Counted from the stretch's first letter, positions 34,327-44,588 are shown. The stretch is DNA of 64,000 bases from Limnohabitans lacus (GCF_030053395.1 NZ_JASGBH010000010.1:62001-126000), one strand, 5' to 3'. The notes: generated by a model from the sequence alone, not told the origin. Numbers and translations: made by a program.

Positions 34327-35703
34327 TTGACGACCTTGTCACCAGTGAACTTGTCCTGGCGAGAGCGCGGTGCTTTGGCCGTCTACGGCCTGTTGATGGG
34401 GGCTTTGCAGCCTCTGCTGCGCCGTAAATTGCAGCGCCGAGGTCAGCAAGAGCCCGGCTATTTGCATCAGGTACCCCAGCGTTTTGGCGTGTATGACACC
34501 CCTGTCAAGGCGGGCGCTGTCTGGGTGCATGCCGTGTCACTGGGCGAGACCCGTGCGGCTGCTTTGCTGGTCCACGCCTTGCGCCAGCACATGCCCGGCA
34601 TGCGCTTGCTGCTGACGCACAGCACCGCCACCGGCTGGGCGCAGGGCCAAGCCCTGCTCCAGCCCGGCGATGTCCAAGCCTGGCTGCCTTGGGACACGCC
34701 CGAGGCCACCCGTCGGTTTTTGCAACGCCACCAGCCGCACTGCGGGGTGTTGATGGAGACGGAAGTTTGGCCCTCGCTGGTGCAGGCTTGCCGCATTCAT
34801 GGTGTGCCGCTGTTTTTGGCCAATGCCCGGCTCAACGACAAATCGTTTCACTCGGCCCAGCGTTGGTCTTGGTTGTCTGGCCCGGCCTACCGAGGCTTGC
34901 GTGGCGTGCTGGCGCAGTCCAATGCCGATGCCAAGCGTTTGCGGGCCTTGGGTGCGCGGGTCGATGCGGTGCTGGGCAACCTCAAATTTGACGTGCAGCC
35001 CCAGCCTGTGGCGCAGGCCAACGCGCAGCGGTGGCGAAGCCAATGGTCACGCCTGGGCCAGCCGCGCCCCGTGATCATGCTGGCCAGCACGCGAGAAGGC
35101 GAAGAAGCCCTGTGGCTGGAGGCGTTGGCCGCCAACGCAGCACGGATGCAAGCCTTTGCCGATGCGGGGGTTCTATGGCTTTTGGTGCCGCGCCACCCCC
35201 AACGCTTTGACGAAGTGCACCAACAGGTGGTGGCCAAGGGCTGCTCGGTGTTCAGGCGCAGCGCCTTGCCTGCCGATGGGGCTTGGCCTGCGCAGGCCAC
35301 GGATGCGCAGGTTTGGCTGGGCGACAGCTTGGGGGAGATGCCGCAGTACTTCCATGCGGCCGACATGGCCTTGTTGGGCGGCAGCTTCATGCCCTTGGGC
35401 GGGCAAAACCTGATCGAGGCGGCGGCCTTTGGCTGCCCCATCATCATGGGGCCACACACCTTCAATTTTGCAGAGGCTTCTGAACAAGCCCAATCCGCTG
35501 GAGCTGCGCAGCGCGTGGCCGACATGGACGGTGCCCTGAACCAGGCGCTGGCTTGGCTGAGCGACCGCGCCGCTCTGGCGCAGGCGCAGCAAGCGGGGCT
35601 GGACATGGTGGCGCAAGGGCGGGGTGCAGCCGATCGCTATGCGCAAGAGATCGTCCGCCAACTCAGCGATTCACAAGTCGGCGGCTTGAGCCACGGCGCT
35701 TGA
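34327..35703 (+). CDS. waaA: WaaA (KdtA), Kdo transferase
   Basis: A 458-aa GT30 enzyme that transfers 3-deoxy-D-manno-octulosonic acid from CMP-Kdo to lipid A precursor at the inner membrane. An N-terminal hydrophobic anchor (~12-28) is followed by VHAVSLGETRAA with the conserved Glu, GVLMETEVWPSL, and the C-terminal donor-binding LGGSFMPLGGQNLIEAAAFG. It is somewhat longer than E. coli WaaA (425 aa). The start is probably TTG at 34327, three bases after the previous stop; a GTG at 34345 is an alternative. It ends 119 bp before the convergent TolC-like gene. Confidence 0.94.
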   Translation: MTTLSPVNLSWRERGALAVYGLLMGALQPLLRRKLQRRGQQEPGYLHQVPQRFGVYDTPVKAGAVWVHAVSLGETRAAALLVHALRQHMPGMRLLLTHSTATGWAQGQALLQPGDVQAWLPWDTPEATRRFLQRHQPHCGVLMETEVWPSLVQACRIHGVPLFLANARLNDKSFHSAQRWSWLSGPAYRGLRGVLAQSNADAKRLRALGARVDAVLGNLKFDVQPQPVAQANAQRWRSQWSRLGQPRPVIMLASTREGEEALWLEALAANAARMQAFADAGVLWLLVPRHPQRFDEVHQQVVAKGCSVFRRSALPADGAWPAQATDAQVWLGDSLGEMPQYFHAADMALLGGSFMPLGGQNLIEAAAFGCPIIMGPHTFNFAEASEQAQSAGAAQRVADMDGALNQALAWLSDRAALAQAQQAGLDMVAQGRGAADRYAQEIVRQLSDSQVGGLSHGA

Positions 35704-35720
35704 AACTGCCGCAAATCTTG

Positions 35721-35755
35721 TCATTCGTCATGGCGAGCGAAGCGCGGCAATCCAG
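35721..35755. repeat. Possible dispersed repeat in the waaA/TolC convergent gap
   Basis: The stretch beginning TCATTCGTCATGGCGAGCGA and ending GCAATCCAG resembles a repeat type I have seen in many proteobacterial genomes (GTCATTGCGAGCGAAGCG...GCAATCC), from memory. Only one copy is in the window. It lies between convergent genes, as REP elements often do. Confidence 0.45.
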
Positions 35756-35822
35756 TGCTTCAAAAACAGTTCAGCCCCGCCCACCGCAGGGGATGGACAG
35801 GGCTGAGGGTTGAAGAGGCGGT

Positions 35823-37175
35823 TTACTTCTGCAGCAAGGCGTTGATGCTTTGCAGGTCTTCGGCCTTCAGCGTGCCATTGGCTTGGCGCAGTTTGAGCTG
35901 GCCGAGCAAGACGTCGTAGCGGGCTTTGGCCAAGTCGCGCTTGGTCTGGTAGAGCTGGCTTTGGCTGTTGAGCACATCGATGTTGATGCGCACACCGACT
36001 TGGTAGCCCAGTTTGTTGGCATCCAGGGCCGCTTGGCTGGAGGACTCGGCCGCTTCGAGGGCCTTGACCTGTCCCAGACCCGATTGCAGGCCCAAATAGG
36101 CGGTGCGCGTGGCTTGGGCAACTTGGCGCTGCGCGCCTTCCAAATCGTTGCGGGCTTTGTCTTCCAAGGCCACGGTTTCACGGATGCGGTTTTGCGTGGC
36201 AAAGCCAGCAAAGATCGGCATGCTGGCGGTGATGCCGGCGCTGGCGATGGTGATCTGGTTTTGGCCTGAAATGGGGGTGACCGATGTCCCGCCAATGTTC
36301 TTCTGCACGTTGTAGCCCAGCGTGAAATCCACCGTGGGCTTGTGGCCGGCTTCGGCCTTGGTGGTCTCCAGTTTGGCAATGTCCAGGTTCACTCGGGCCT
36401 GTTGGATGCCAGGGTGAGATTGAAGGCTTTGCGCGATCCACTCGTCGGCATTGGCGCCCGTTACGGGGGGCAGCTTGGCTTGGGGGCTCAAGCTCAAAGG
36501 GGTGATGCCGGATTTGCCGACCAGCAATTCAAGTGCCACTTTTTTGACGCGCAAATCGTTGTCGGCGGCGATTTCCTGGGCGATGACCAGGTCATAGCGG
36601 GCCTGGGCTTCGCGGGTGTCGGTGATGGTGGAGGTGCCGACTTCGAAGTTGCGCTTGGCGCTGGCCAATTGCTCGGCCACAGCAGACTTTTGCGCTTGCA
36701 CAAAGGTCAGGCTTTGTTGGGCAGCCAGGACTTCGAAGTAAGCCTGTGTCGTGCGCACGATCAGGTCTTGTTCTGCTTGGTTCAACGCGGCTTGCGCAAT
36801 CTCGAGTGTTTTTTGACTTTGCTGGTAAGCGGCAAAGTTGGCAGGACGGTAAAGGGGCTGGCTTGCATTGAGGCCCGCTGTTTGGGTGGTGTAACTGTAG
36901 TCGGAGGAACTGGATTGGGGTGTCAATGAACGATCTGAACGCGTTGCACCGCCATTCAACCCCAAAGTCGGCAACAAAGCCGATTTACCCTGATCCGCCT
37001 TGGCTTGGTTGGCCAGGTATTGCGCTTTGGCCGCCTGGTACCCCGCGTCATAGCCCTTGGCCATCTCGTACATGTCCACCAGACTTTGGGCCTGGCTGGT
37101 GCCGGCAAAAGCCAGAGACAAAAGCACGGCCAGCGGCAGTCGTTGGAACAAGGAGGAAGCGCGTTGTGTCTGCAT
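35823..37175 (-). CDS. TolC-family outer-membrane channel protein
   Basis: A 450-aa outer-membrane efflux/secretion protein. The signal peptide is residues 1-30 (ending GTSQAQS). Two OEP repeats follow, with long coiled-coil alpha-barrel segments (~50-230 and ~250-440). Typical stretches are YRPANFAAYQQSQKTLEIAQ, GTSTITDTREAQARYD and VGVRINIDVLNSQSQLYQTK. The sequence is of the TolC type used by type I secretion and RND pumps. It is the last gene of the minus-strand block TetR-adaptor-RND-pcm-rhodanese-TolC and is the natural exit duct for that pump, though it could also serve the ABC exporter at 14-17 kb. Confidence 0.93.
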   Translation of the reverse strand: MQTQRASSLFQRLPLAVLLSLAFAGTSQAQSLVDMYEMAKGYDAGYQAAKAQYLANQAKADQGKSALLPTLGLNGGATRSDRSLTPQSSSSDYSYTTQTAGLNASQPLYRPANFAAYQQSQKTLEIAQAALNQAEQDLIVRTTQAYFEVLAAQQSLTFVQAQKSAVAEQLASAKRNFEVGTSTITDTREAQARYDLVIAQEIAADNDLRVKKVALELLVGKSGITPLSLSPQAKLPPVTGANADEWIAQSLQSHPGIQQARVNLDIAKLETTKAEAGHKPTVDFTLGYNVQKNIGGTSVTPISGQNQITIASAGITASMPIFAGFATQNRIRETVALEDKARNDLEGAQRQVAQATRTAYLGLQSGLGQVKALEAAESSSQAALDANKLGYQVGVRINIDVLNSQSQLYQTKRDLAKARYDVLLGQLKLRQANGTLKAEDLQSINALLQK

Positions 37176-37223
37176 GGAGATCTTTCTGGGTAACCTGAAA
37201 AAGGCGAAGCGCGAGGAGGGCGT

Positions 37224-37553
37224 TCAGTACACGGGCACTGTAGGGTCGACCTGCATGGACCAGGCATGGATGCCGCCGGCCACGTTGACCACCTCAAAGC
37301 CTTGCTGGGCCAAGAAGTGGGCGACCTGCTGGCTGCGCGCACCGTGGTGGCACAGGCAAGCGATGGGGCGTGTCCGGTCCAGTTCGTCCAAACGGGCTGG
37401 AATGGTTTGCATGGGCATGTGCACCAGGTCCAGGCTGTCAGGCCGGGCACTCGCGGTTTGGAGTTCCCAGGCTTCGCGCACGTCCAGCAGCACCGGGCGC
37501 TGACTTTGCTCGGCAGCCCAGTCCTTCAATTGTGCGGGGGTGATCTGTTGCAT
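37224..37553 (-). CDS. Rhodanese-like sulfurtransferase, single domain
   Basis: A 109-aa rhodanese-fold protein with active-site loop C68-HHGARS (CxxGxRS type) and the preceding LLDVREAWELQ strand. It is cytoplasmic with no signal peptide; it may carry persulfide sulfur, but the physiological acceptor is unknown. It is 5 bp downstream of pcm and 48 bp upstream of the TolC-like gene, a conserved betaproteobacterial order as far as I recall. Confidence 0.92.
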   Translation of the reverse strand: MQQITPAQLKDWAAEQSQRPVLLDVREAWELQTASARPDSLDLVHMPMQTIPARLDELDRTRPIACLCHHGARSQQVAHFLAQQGFEVVNVAGGIHAWSMQVDPTVPVY

Positions 37554-37558
37554 GGGGC

Positions 37559-38218
37559 TCAGAAGCTAAAGCGAGAGGGTTCGGTGAAACCGCTCAAGCG
37601 GGGGGCGTTGACGTCCCAAGGCTCGGCGGTGGTGAAGCTGCTGTCGCTGCTGCGGGTGACCACGGTGGCACGCATCATGGGCTCGTCACCCACGATGGCG
37701 ACCAGGCGACCACCGACTTTGAGTTGTTGCAGCAAGGCGGTGGGCACTTGGGCCACCGAGCCACTGAGCAAGATCGCGTCAAACGGGCCGTCGGCGGGAG
37801 CGCCTTGGGTGCCGTCTGCCGCACGCACGGTGGCGTTGTGCATGCCGGCTTTTTGCAAATTGGCTTGGGCTCGGGTGGCCAGGTCGGCGTCGATCTCGAG
37901 CGACAGCACGCTGGCGGCTTGGCTGGCGATCAAAGCGGCCATGAAGCCGGAGCCGGTGCCGATTTCAAGCACTTTGTCGGTGTTTTTCAGGGCCAGCTCT
38001 TGCAGCAAACGGGCCTGCACACGTGGGGCCAACATGACCTGGTTGGCGGCTGTGCCCAGTGGGATTTCCATGTCCACAAAAGCCAGCGCCTTGTGGGCCA
38101 GCGGGGCAAAGTCTTCGCGGCGAACCACCGACAACAAGTCCAGCACCTGAGGGTCCAGCACTTCCCAAGGGCGGATTTGCTGTTCGATCATGTTGAAGCG
38201 GGCCTGGTTCAAATCCAT
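37559..38218 (-). CDS. pcm: Protein-L-isoaspartate O-methyltransferase
   Basis: A 219-aa SAM-dependent methyltransferase of the PCMT family, which repairs isoaspartyl residues in aged proteins. The SAM loop is VLEIGTGSGFMAALIA (~79-94). The N-terminus ARFNMIEQQIRPWEVLD is typical for the betaproteobacterial PCMT placed beside TolC. The ATG at 38218 is chosen because AGGAG lies 7 bases upstream; the open frame to 38335 runs into the RND gap. TAAAAT/GATATT -10-like hexamers just upstream suggest its own promoter besides read-through from the pump genes. Confidence 0.9.
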   Translation of the reverse strand: MDLNQARFNMIEQQIRPWEVLDPQVLDLLSVVRREDFAPLAHKALAFVDMEIPLGTAANQVMLAPRVQARLLQELALKNTDKVLEIGTGSGFMAALIASQAASVLSLEIDADLATRAQANLQKAGMHNATVRAADGTQGAPADGPFDAILLSGSVAQVPTALLQQLKVGGRLVAIVGDEPMMRATVVTRSSDSSFTTAEPWDVNAPRLSGFTEPSRFSF

Positions 38219-38258
38219 TTTTTCTACTCCTGAGGGGTTTATCAATATCGGGCCGATT

Positions 38259-41200
38259 TTACTGGCCTGTGCCCACAGAGCCCTGACGCGCAGGGGCCAA
38301 ACCGGCTTTTCGGCGCAGCCATTGCGCCAGATCATCCATGTAGCAGTACACCACCGGCACCACCACCAGCGTCAACAGCGAAGAAGTGATCACCCCGCCA
38401 ATGACGGCCTGGCCCATCGGGGCGCGTTGCTCAGAGCCCTCGGTCAGGGCAAAAGCCAGCGGCACCATGCCAAAAATCATGGCCAAGGTGGTCATCAAAA
38501 TCGGGCGCAGGCGCACTTTGGCGGCCATCAAGAGGGCTTGGCTGCGTTCCATGCCGGGGATGCGGCGGCCGTCCGTGTCCGTCTGATCTTCGCGGGCACG
38601 GATGGCAAAGTCCACCAGCAAGATGGCGTTCTTGGTCACCAGGCCCATCAGCATGATCACCCCGATGATGGAGAACATCGACAAAGTCGAGTGGAAGGCC
38701 ATCAGGGCCAGCACCACACCGATCAGTGTCAGGGGCAGGGCGGTCATCAGGGCCAGGGGCTGCAGAAAGCTCTTGAACTGGCTGGCCAAGATCATGTAGA
38801 TGAAGATCACCGCCAACGCCAGGGCCGACAGGGCGTAGCCAAAGGATTCGGCCATGTTCTTGGTGGAGCCGTTGAACTGATAGCGGTAGCCCGGGGGCAG
38901 GTTCAGGCCTTCCATCACGGCCTTGATGTCACCCGAGACCTGGCCTGCGGCCCGTTGGTACACGTTGGCATTGATGGCCACTTCGCGCGTCAGGTCACGG
39001 CGGTTGATCTGGTTGGAGCCGGTGCTTTCGCTCACCTTGGCCACCTGGCCCAGGCGCACGGTGCGGGTGCTGCCATCGGCGGCGCTCAGGGCAAAGGGCA
39101 GGCGTTCCAGGTCTTGCAGGTTGTTGCGCGCATCGGGCGACAGGCGCACGTTCACGTCGTAGGTTTGGTCATCGGGCGCACGCCAGTTGCCCACGGTTTG
39201 GCCTGCTACCAAGGTGCGCAGGGGGCCAGCCACTTGCGCGGTGCCCAAGCCCAGGTCCGAGGCAGCGGTGCTGCGCATTTGCACGGCAATGGTGGGCTTG
39301 TTGGCTTTGACGCTGGAGTCCAAATCGACCAGTCCCGGTATGGCGCGCAGCTTGTCCATGGCCAGCAGGGTCAGGCGTTCAAGTTCGCGCTGGTCAGGGC
39401 CTTGGATCGAAAACTCGATTTGTTTGTTGCCGCCCACGCTGTCGAGCAAACCGGCATGGGTGACGGTGATGCCCGGCACTTGCAGCAAACGCTCGCGCAA
39501 GGCGGCCGACATCTGGTCCACGCTGCGTTGGCGGTCTTTGCGGTCCACCAGGCGAACATACATGCTGGCGTTGTTTTTGCCCAGCGCGTTGCTGGTGTTG
39601 AGCGTGGTCACGGTGTAACGCACTTCAGGGAACTCGCGCACGATGGCTTCCACTTGGCGGGCCTTGGCCTCGGTCGCTTCCAAAGAACTGCCCACGGGCG
39701 TCTGGAAGCTCACGCTGGTTTCTGAAAAGTCGGCCTTGGGCACGAACTCGGTGCCCAAGAGCGGCACCATGAAGATGCTGGTCACGAACACGCCAATGGC
39801 CATCAGCACGGTCTTGCGCTTGTGCACCAGCGACCAAGCCAGAATTTTTTGGTAAGCGTCCGACAGCTTGTCGGTGCCGGTGTCAAACCAGCCGGTCACG
39901 CGGCCGATGGTTTTGTCGTACAGGGTCACGGGGGCGTGGTGCTTGCCGTGCGCCTCAATGCTGGGGTCGTGCCAGATGCTCGAGAGCATGGGGTCGAGTG
40001 TGAAGCTGACGAACATCGAAATGCCCACCGCCGCCACGATGGTGATGCCGAACTCGTGGAAGAACTTGCCGATGATGCCTTCCATGAAACCGATCGGCAA
40101 AAACACCGCCACGATGGACAGCGTGGTCGCCAGCACGGCCAGGCCAATTTCCTGCGTGCCTTCCAACGAGGCCTTGTAGGCGTCCTTGCCCATTTGCACA
40201 TGGCGCACGATGTTCTCGCGCACCACGATGGCGTCATCGATCAACAAGCCCACGCACAGCGACAGCGCCATCAGCGTGATCATGTTGATGGTGAAGCCAA
40301 ACATGTTCATGAACATGAAGGTGCCGATCAGCGAGATCGGCAGCGTCAAGCCGGTGATCACGGTGGAGCGCCAGGAATTCAAAAACAGGAACACGATCAG
40401 CACCGTCAGGATGGCGCCTTCGATCAGGGTGCGGCGAACGTTGTCCACCGCCACACGGATGGGCCGTGAACTGTCGGTGATGGGCTCCAGGCGAATGCCC
40501 GCCGGCAGCTGGGTTTTCAGCTCGGCCACGGTCTTGATCAAGCCGTCGATGACCTGGATGGTGTTCTCGTCTTGCGACTTCTGCACCGACAAGAGCAAGG
40601 TGCGCTGGCCGTTGTAGAGCGCCAGCGACTCGACCTCTTGAGCACCGTCTTGGACACGCGCCACTTGCGACAGGCGCACCGGCGAGCCGCCTTTGCGGGC
40701 CACGATGATCTGGCCAAAGTCTTCGGGGCGCTTCATGCGCGACTCGACTTGCACCATGCGCTCTTGCTCGAGCGAGCGGATCGCGCCCACCGGCAGGTCC
40801 TGGTTTTCGTTGCGCACGGCGGCCACCACCTGGTCGGCGGTGACGCCCAGCGCTTCCATGGCCGAGGGTTGCAGGTACAGGTTGATCTCGCGGCGCGTGC
40901 CGCCCACCAAGGTGACCGAGCCCACGCCGCGCACGTTTTCGAGGCGCTTTTTCAGCACCTGTTCGGACCAGTTGGTCATCTCCACCGCCGTGGGGGCTTT
41001 GGCCTGGGTGGTGTCGGGCACCACGGCCAGCGACCAGATGGCTTTGCTGGAGGGGTCAAATCGCAGCACCTTGGGTTCTTTGACTTCGGTGCGCAGGTTC
41101 GGGCGAATCGAGGCGACTTTTTCGCGCACGTCTTCGGCGGCTTTGCGACCGTCAATGTGCAGCTGGAACTCGATCACCACGACCGACTGGTTTTCGTAGC

Positions 41201-41450
41201 TGCGCGAGGTCAGGGCATTGATGCCGGCGATCGAGTTGACGCCTTCTTCGATCTTTTTGGAGACTTCGCTCTCGACGATCTCGGGCGATGCGCCGGGGTA
41301 TTCGGTGCTGATCACCACCACCGGAAAGTCGATGTTGGGGAACTGGTCAACTTTGAGGCGCTGGTAGGCAAACAGGCCCAGCACCACCAAGGCCAACATG
41401 ACCATGGTGGCAAAAACGGGGTTTTTCAGACTGACACGGGTGAACCACAT
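38259..41450 (-). CDS. RND-family efflux pump permease (HAE1/AcrB-like)
   Basis: A 1063-aa proton-driven inner-membrane pump with two homologous halves. Each has one plus five helices and a large periplasmic loop. The first helix is [20 protein letters not shown]. The proton-relay Asp pair is in [20 protein letters not shown] (first half), and the second half has [20 protein letters not shown]. The loops end with the usual [11 protein letters not shown] and [15 protein letters not shown] regions. It expels hydrophobic or toxic compounds together with the adaptor encoded 12 bp upstream. Substrate range is unknown. Confidence 0.95.
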   Translation of the reverse strand: MWFTRVSLKNPVFATMVMLALVVLGLFAYQRLKVDQFPNIDFPVVVISTEYPGASPEIVESEVSKKIEEGVNSIAGINALTSRSYENQSVVVIEFQLHIDGRKAAEDVREKVASIRPNLRTEVKEPKVLRFDPSSKAIWSLAVVPDTTQAKAPTAVEMTNWSEQVLKKRLENVRGVGSVTLVGGTRREINLYLQPSAMEALGVTADQVVAAVRNENQDLPVGAIRSLEQERMVQVESRMKRPEDFGQIIVARKGGSPVRLSQVARVQDGAQEVESLALYNGQRTLLLSVQKSQDENTIQVIDGLIKTVAELKTQLPAGIRLEPITDSSRPIRVAVDNVRRTLIEGAILTVLIVFLFLNSWRSTVITGLTLPISLIGTFMFMNMFGFTINMITLMALSLCVGLLIDDAIVVRENIVRHVQMGKDAYKASLEGTQEIGLAVLATTLSIVAVFLPIGFMEGIIGKFFHEFGITIVAAVGISMFVSFTLDPMLSSIWHDPSIEAHGKHHAPVTLYDKTIGRVTGWFDTGTDKLSDAYQKILAWSLVHKRKTVLMAIGVFVTSIFMVPLLGTEFVPKADFSETSVSFQTPVGSSLEATEAKARQVEAIVREFPEVRYTVTTLNTSNALGKNNASMYVRLVDRKDRQRSVDQMSAALRERLLQVPGITVTHAGLLDSVGGNKQIEFSIQGPDQRELERLTLLAMDKLRAIPGLVDLDSSVKANKPTIAVQMRSTAASDLGLGTAQVAGPLRTLVAGQTVGNWRAPDDQTYDVNVRLSPDARNNLQDLERLPFALSAADGSTRTVRLGQVAKVSESTGSNQINRRDLTREVAINANVYQRAAGQVSGDIKAVMEGLNLPPGYRYQFNGSTKNMAESFGYALSALALAVIFIYMILASQFKSFLQPLALMTALPLTLIGVVLALMAFHSTLSMFSIIGVIMLMGLVTKNAILLVDFAIRAREDQTDTDGRRIPGMERSQALLMAAKVRLRPILMTTLAMIFGMVPLAFALTEGSEQRAPMGQAVIGGVITSSLLTLVVVPVVYCYMDDLAQWLRRKAGLAPARQGSVGTGQ

Positions 41451-41462
41451 GCTGGAGGCCTT

Positions 41463-42581
41463 TTATTGGGCCGCAGCCGTGAATTTGATCTGCACACCTT
41501 CGCGCACCGCGCCTGCGCTGGCGGCCAGCACTTGCATGCCCTCGGTCAGGCCTTCTACGGCCACCATCGCACGGCCTTGCACTTCGGTGCGGGCGCCGGT
41601 CTTGACGCCCACATGGCGCACGGCCTGGCCATCGATCACCTGCACATAGGGCTGGGGTTTGTCGGTGCGCACACTGGTCAAGGGCACGGCCATGGCCTGC
41701 ACGGTCTGGGTGCCCAAAGCGCCTTCGGCAAACAGGCCTTGGCGCAAACCTTCGCGACCGGCCACGCCCAGGTAAACCAACACACTGCGGCTGCCCGCTT
41801 GGGCGCTGGGATTGATGCGCAAGACGCGCGCTTCGACCGCCTGGCTCAGCCCTTCGACTTGCAGCTGCGCTTTCATGCCCACGCGCACCTGGGCCGCGTC
41901 GTTGGCGGGCAGGGCGGCTTCCAGTTCGAGTTGCGAGAGGTTGACGATCTCGACGATGCGGGCATCGATCGCCACGCGTTCACCTTGGGGCACCAAGCGC
42001 TGGGCAATCTGCCCGGTGAAAGGGGCCTTCAAGTTGGCGTCGTCCATGGCTTTGTTGGCCACATCCAGCGCCGCCACCGCGGCCATGTGGGTGGCTTTGG
42101 CGCCGTTCAAGCTGGCTTGCGAGGTGATCAGCGCGGTCTGCGAGATGAAGCCCTGGTCCACCAAAGCCTTGTTGTTGTCGTATTGGCGCTGGGCAATGTC
42201 CACCTGCGCTTTGGCCGAGTCAGCTTGTTGCTGTGCCTGGCGCTGGCGGGCCTGGTATTCCACCGGGTCCACGCGTGCCACGACTTGGCCGGCTTGCACG
42301 GTATCGCCTTCGCGCACGGACAGGCTCACCAGTTCACCGGCCACGCGGGCCTTGAGGAAGGCGCTTTGGCTGGCTTTGAGTGCGCCCGACACCGGCAAAC
42401 CCAGCGCCAGGGCTTGGGTCTTGACGGTGAAGACGTCGGACTTGGCCAATTCCAGTGTGGGGACGACCACGGCAGGCGCGGCTGCGGTGGCCGCTTTGCG
42501 CTGGCTCATCAGGCGGGCACCACCTGCCACCAGCACAGCCAGCGTCACGCCCGACAGGATCCAGAGGGTAGATTTTTTCAT
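41463..42581 (-). CDS. RND efflux periplasmic adaptor (membrane fusion protein)
   Basis: A 372-aa adaptor with an N-terminal membrane anchor (~5-25), a barrel-sandwich domain (LPVSGALKASQSAFLKARVA, VREGDTVQAGQVVARVDP and later LKAPFTGQIAQRLVPQGERV), a coiled-coil hairpin (~105-170), and beta-barrel and membrane-proximal domains. It bridges the RND permease and a TolC-like duct. Its ATG overlaps the stop of the TetR gene by 4 bp (ATGA), so regulator and adaptor are translationally coupled. Confidence 0.93.
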   Translation of the reverse strand: MKKSTLWILSGVTLAVLVAGGARLMSQRKAATAAAPAVVVPTLELAKSDVFTVKTQALALGLPVSGALKASQSAFLKARVAGELVSLSVREGDTVQAGQVVARVDPVEYQARQRQAQQQADSAKAQVDIAQRQYDNNKALVDQGFISQTALITSQASLNGAKATHMAAVAALDVANKAMDDANLKAPFTGQIAQRLVPQGERVAIDARIVEIVNLSQLELEAALPANDAAQVRVGMKAQLQVEGLSQAVEARVLRINPSAQAGSRSVLVYLGVAGREGLRQGLFAEGALGTQTVQAMAVPLTSVRTDKPQPYVQVIDGQAVRHVGVKTGARTEVQGRAMVAVEGLTEGMQVLAASAGAVREGVQIKFTAAAQ

Positions 42582-43228
42582 GGGGTTTCAGGCTTCAAGC
42601 CGCGGACCAACAGGTCGGCGTGGTTGGATAAAAAGGTTTCGGGCACCAGCGCATGCGGGCTTTGTCCGCAAGCGCCCAGCGCATGTTTTTCCATGACCAA
42701 AAAGATCAAGGGGGAGATCACCGAATGGATGACCGCATGGATATCCATGGCGCGAAATTCACCGCGGTCGATGCCGCGTTGCAAGATGAAGCGCACCAAG
42801 GCGTGGGAGGGCTCGATCACGGTGTTGCGGAAAAAGTCGGCCAAGGCGGGGAAGTTGCCCGCCTCACTCATCATGAGTTTGGAAATGCCCGAAGCTTTGG
42901 TGGCCCCGTAGCGGCGCCACCATTCGAGCATCATCCATTCGAGCAAATCGCCGCTGCTGCCTTCAAAGGACTCGGCCTCGCTGATGCCCTCGGCCACGGG
43001 GCGGGCCACGTTTTCCATGATCACCGCCTTGAAGAGTTCTTCCTTGCTGGGGAAGTACAAAAACAAGGTGCCCTTGGACACACCGGCGCGGGCGGCGACT
43101 TCTTCCACACGCGTGGCCGCAAAGCCTTTTTCGACGAACAAATCCAAAGCCGCCTCCAGGAGTTCTCCGGGGCGGTCTTGTTTGCGGCGTTCGCGTTTGT
43201 GGGGAGCGTGGGTTTCTGTGGCGTTCAC
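42578..43228 (-). CDS. TetR-family repressor of the RND efflux operon
   Basis: A 216-aa regulator. The N-terminal helix-turn-helix is RVEEVAARAGVSKGTLFLYF (~42-61), followed by PSKEELFKAV; the C-terminal half (~85-205) is a ligand-binding/dimerisation domain. The start is GTG at 43228. It is the first gene of its own target operon, and a palindrome overlaps the predicted transcription start, so it should repress itself and the pump until an inducer binds. Confidence 0.93.
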   Translation of the reverse strand: MNATETHAPHKRERRKQDRPGELLEAALDLFVEKGFAATRVEEVAARAGVSKGTLFLYFPSKEELFKAVIMENVARPVAEGISEAESFEGSSGDLLEWMMLEWWRRYGATKASGISKLMMSEAGNFPALADFFRNTVIEPSHALVRFILQRGIDRGEFRAMDIHAVIHSVISPLIFLVMEKHALGACGQSPHALVPETFLSNHADLLVRGLKPETP

Positions 43229-43239
43229 AAAAAATCAAT

Positions 43240-43261
43240 TAATGACTGATTGGTTAGTAAT
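43240..43261. promoter_or_regulatory. Putative TetR operator
   Basis: The imperfect palindrome TTAATGAC-TGATTG-GTTAGTAA (arms match at 6 of 8 positions) lies just downstream of the -10 of the operon promoter, where a repressor would block transcription. Confidence 0.5.
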
Positions 43262-43287
43262 GTAAAGCCTGGGTCCCACAGCGTCAA
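43259..43287 (-). promoter_or_regulatory. Promoter of the TetR-RND operon
   Basis: On the minus strand, -35 TTGACG (43287-43282), a 17-bp spacer and -10 TACATT (43264-43259). It is among the best sigma-70-like promoters in the window and directly precedes the palindromic operator. Confidence 0.65.
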
Positions 43288-43323
43288 GGTGTTGCGCCGC
43301 ACGTTGGCGTCAAGCGCAGGTCG

Positions 43324-43345
43324 AAAAAAAGGGGCCGAAGCCCCT
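43324..43345 (-). terminator. Rho-independent terminator of gcdH
   Basis: On the minus strand, AGGGGC-TTCG-GCCCCT followed by a run of T (the A-run at 43324-43330). It is 25 bp after the gcdH stop and also insulates the TetR-RND promoter. Confidence 0.9.
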
Positions 43346-43369
43346 GGGTTTGGCAGGTCGTGAGCGTGC

Positions 43370-44557
43370 TCAGTTGGAGAACGCTGCGATGCCCGTGATG
43401 GCGCGGCCCAAGATCAGGGCGTGCACATCGTGTGTGCCTTCGTAGGTGTTGACCACTTCCAGGTTCACCAGGTGGCGGGCCACGCCGTATTCGGCGCTGA
43501 TGCCGTTGCCGCCCATCATGTCACGCGCCAGGCGAGCGATGTCCAGTGCCTTGCCGCAGCTGTTGCGCTTGAGAATCGATGTCAGGTCCACCGAGGCGGT
43601 GCCTTCGTCCTTCATTCGGCCTAGGCGCAGGCAGCCTTGCAGGCCCAAGCTGATTTCGGTCAGCATGTCGGCCAGTTTTTTCTGGATCAGCTGGTTGGCG
43701 GCCAAGGGGCGGCCAAACTGCTGACGGTCCATCACGTACTGGCGGGCACGGAAGAAGCAGTCTTCAGCAGCGCCCAAGGCGCCCCAAGCGATGCCGTAGC
43801 GCGCGCTGTTCAGGCAAGTGAAGGGGCCTTTCAATCCACGCACTTCAGGAAAGGCGTTTTCTTCGGGGCAGAAGACCTCGTCCATGACGATTTCACCCGT
43901 GATCGAAGCGCGCAGACCGACCTTGCCGTGCACCGCAGGGGCCGACAGGCCTTTCCAACCTTTTTCAAGGATGAAACCGCGGATCGCACCTTCATCGTCC
44001 TTGGCCCACACCACGAACACGTCAGCGATGGGGCTGTTGGTGATCCACATCTTGGCGCCCGACAGGCTGTAGCCACCGGGCACTTTCTTGGCGCGGGTGA
44101 TCATGCTGCCGGGGTCGGAGCCGTGGTTGGGTTCGGTCAGGCCAAAGCAGCCGACCCACTCGCCACGGGCCAGCTTGGGCAGGTATTTCTGTTTTTGCGC
44201 TTCGGTGCCAAAGTCGTTGATCGGCACCATCACCAGGGACGACTGCACGCTCATCATGGAGCGGTAACCCGAGTCCACGCGCTCGACTTCGCGAGCGACC
44301 AAGCCGTAGCAAACGTAGTTGAGGCCCGCACCGCCGTATTGTTCGGGGATGGTCGCGCCCAAGAGGCCCAGCTCGCCCATCTCGTTGAAGATGGCGCGGT
44401 CGGTGGTTTCATTCAGAAAAGCGTCCTTGACGCGGGGCAGCAAACGCTCTTGGCAATAGGCGCGGGCGGCTTCGCTGACCTGGCGCTCGTCGTCGGTCAG
44501 TTGGGCGCTGAGGTGAAAGGGGTCTTCCCAGTTGAAGGTGTTTTTGGGGTTGGCCAT
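43370..44557 (-). CDS. gcdH: Glutaryl-CoA dehydrogenase
   Basis: A 395-aa FAD-dependent acyl-CoA dehydrogenase that oxidises and decarboxylates glutaryl-CoA to crotonyl-CoA in lysine, tryptophan and glutarate breakdown. FAD/substrate segments are [17 protein letters not shown] and [15 protein letters not shown]; the catalytic Glu (~373) is in [20 protein letters not shown], a sequence diagnostic of GcdH. It has GGAG 7 bases before the ATG. It is divergent from a LysR regulator, an arrangement known from other proteobacteria (gcdR-gcdH). It has its own promoter and terminator, so it is monocistronic. Confidence 0.96.
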   Translation of the reverse strand: MANPKNTFNWEDPFHLSAQLTDDERQVSEAARAYCQERLLPRVKDAFLNETTDRAIFNEMGELGLLGATIPEQYGGAGLNYVCYGLVAREVERVDSGYRSMMSVQSSLVMVPINDFGTEAQKQKYLPKLARGEWVGCFGLTEPNHGSDPGSMITRAKKVPGGYSLSGAKMWITNSPIADVFVVWAKDDEGAIRGFILEKGWKGLSAPAVHGKVGLRASITGEIVMDEVFCPEENAFPEVRGLKGPFTCLNSARYGIAWGALGAAEDCFFRARQYVMDRQQFGRPLAANQLIQKKLADMLTEISLGLQGCLRLGRMKDEGTASVDLTSILKRNSCGKALDIARLARDMMGGNGISAEYGVARHLVNLEVVNTYEGTHDVHALILGRAITGIAAFSN

Positions 44558-44588
44558 GGGGTGTCTCCGTAAAAAAGTCCTGAGCCCG

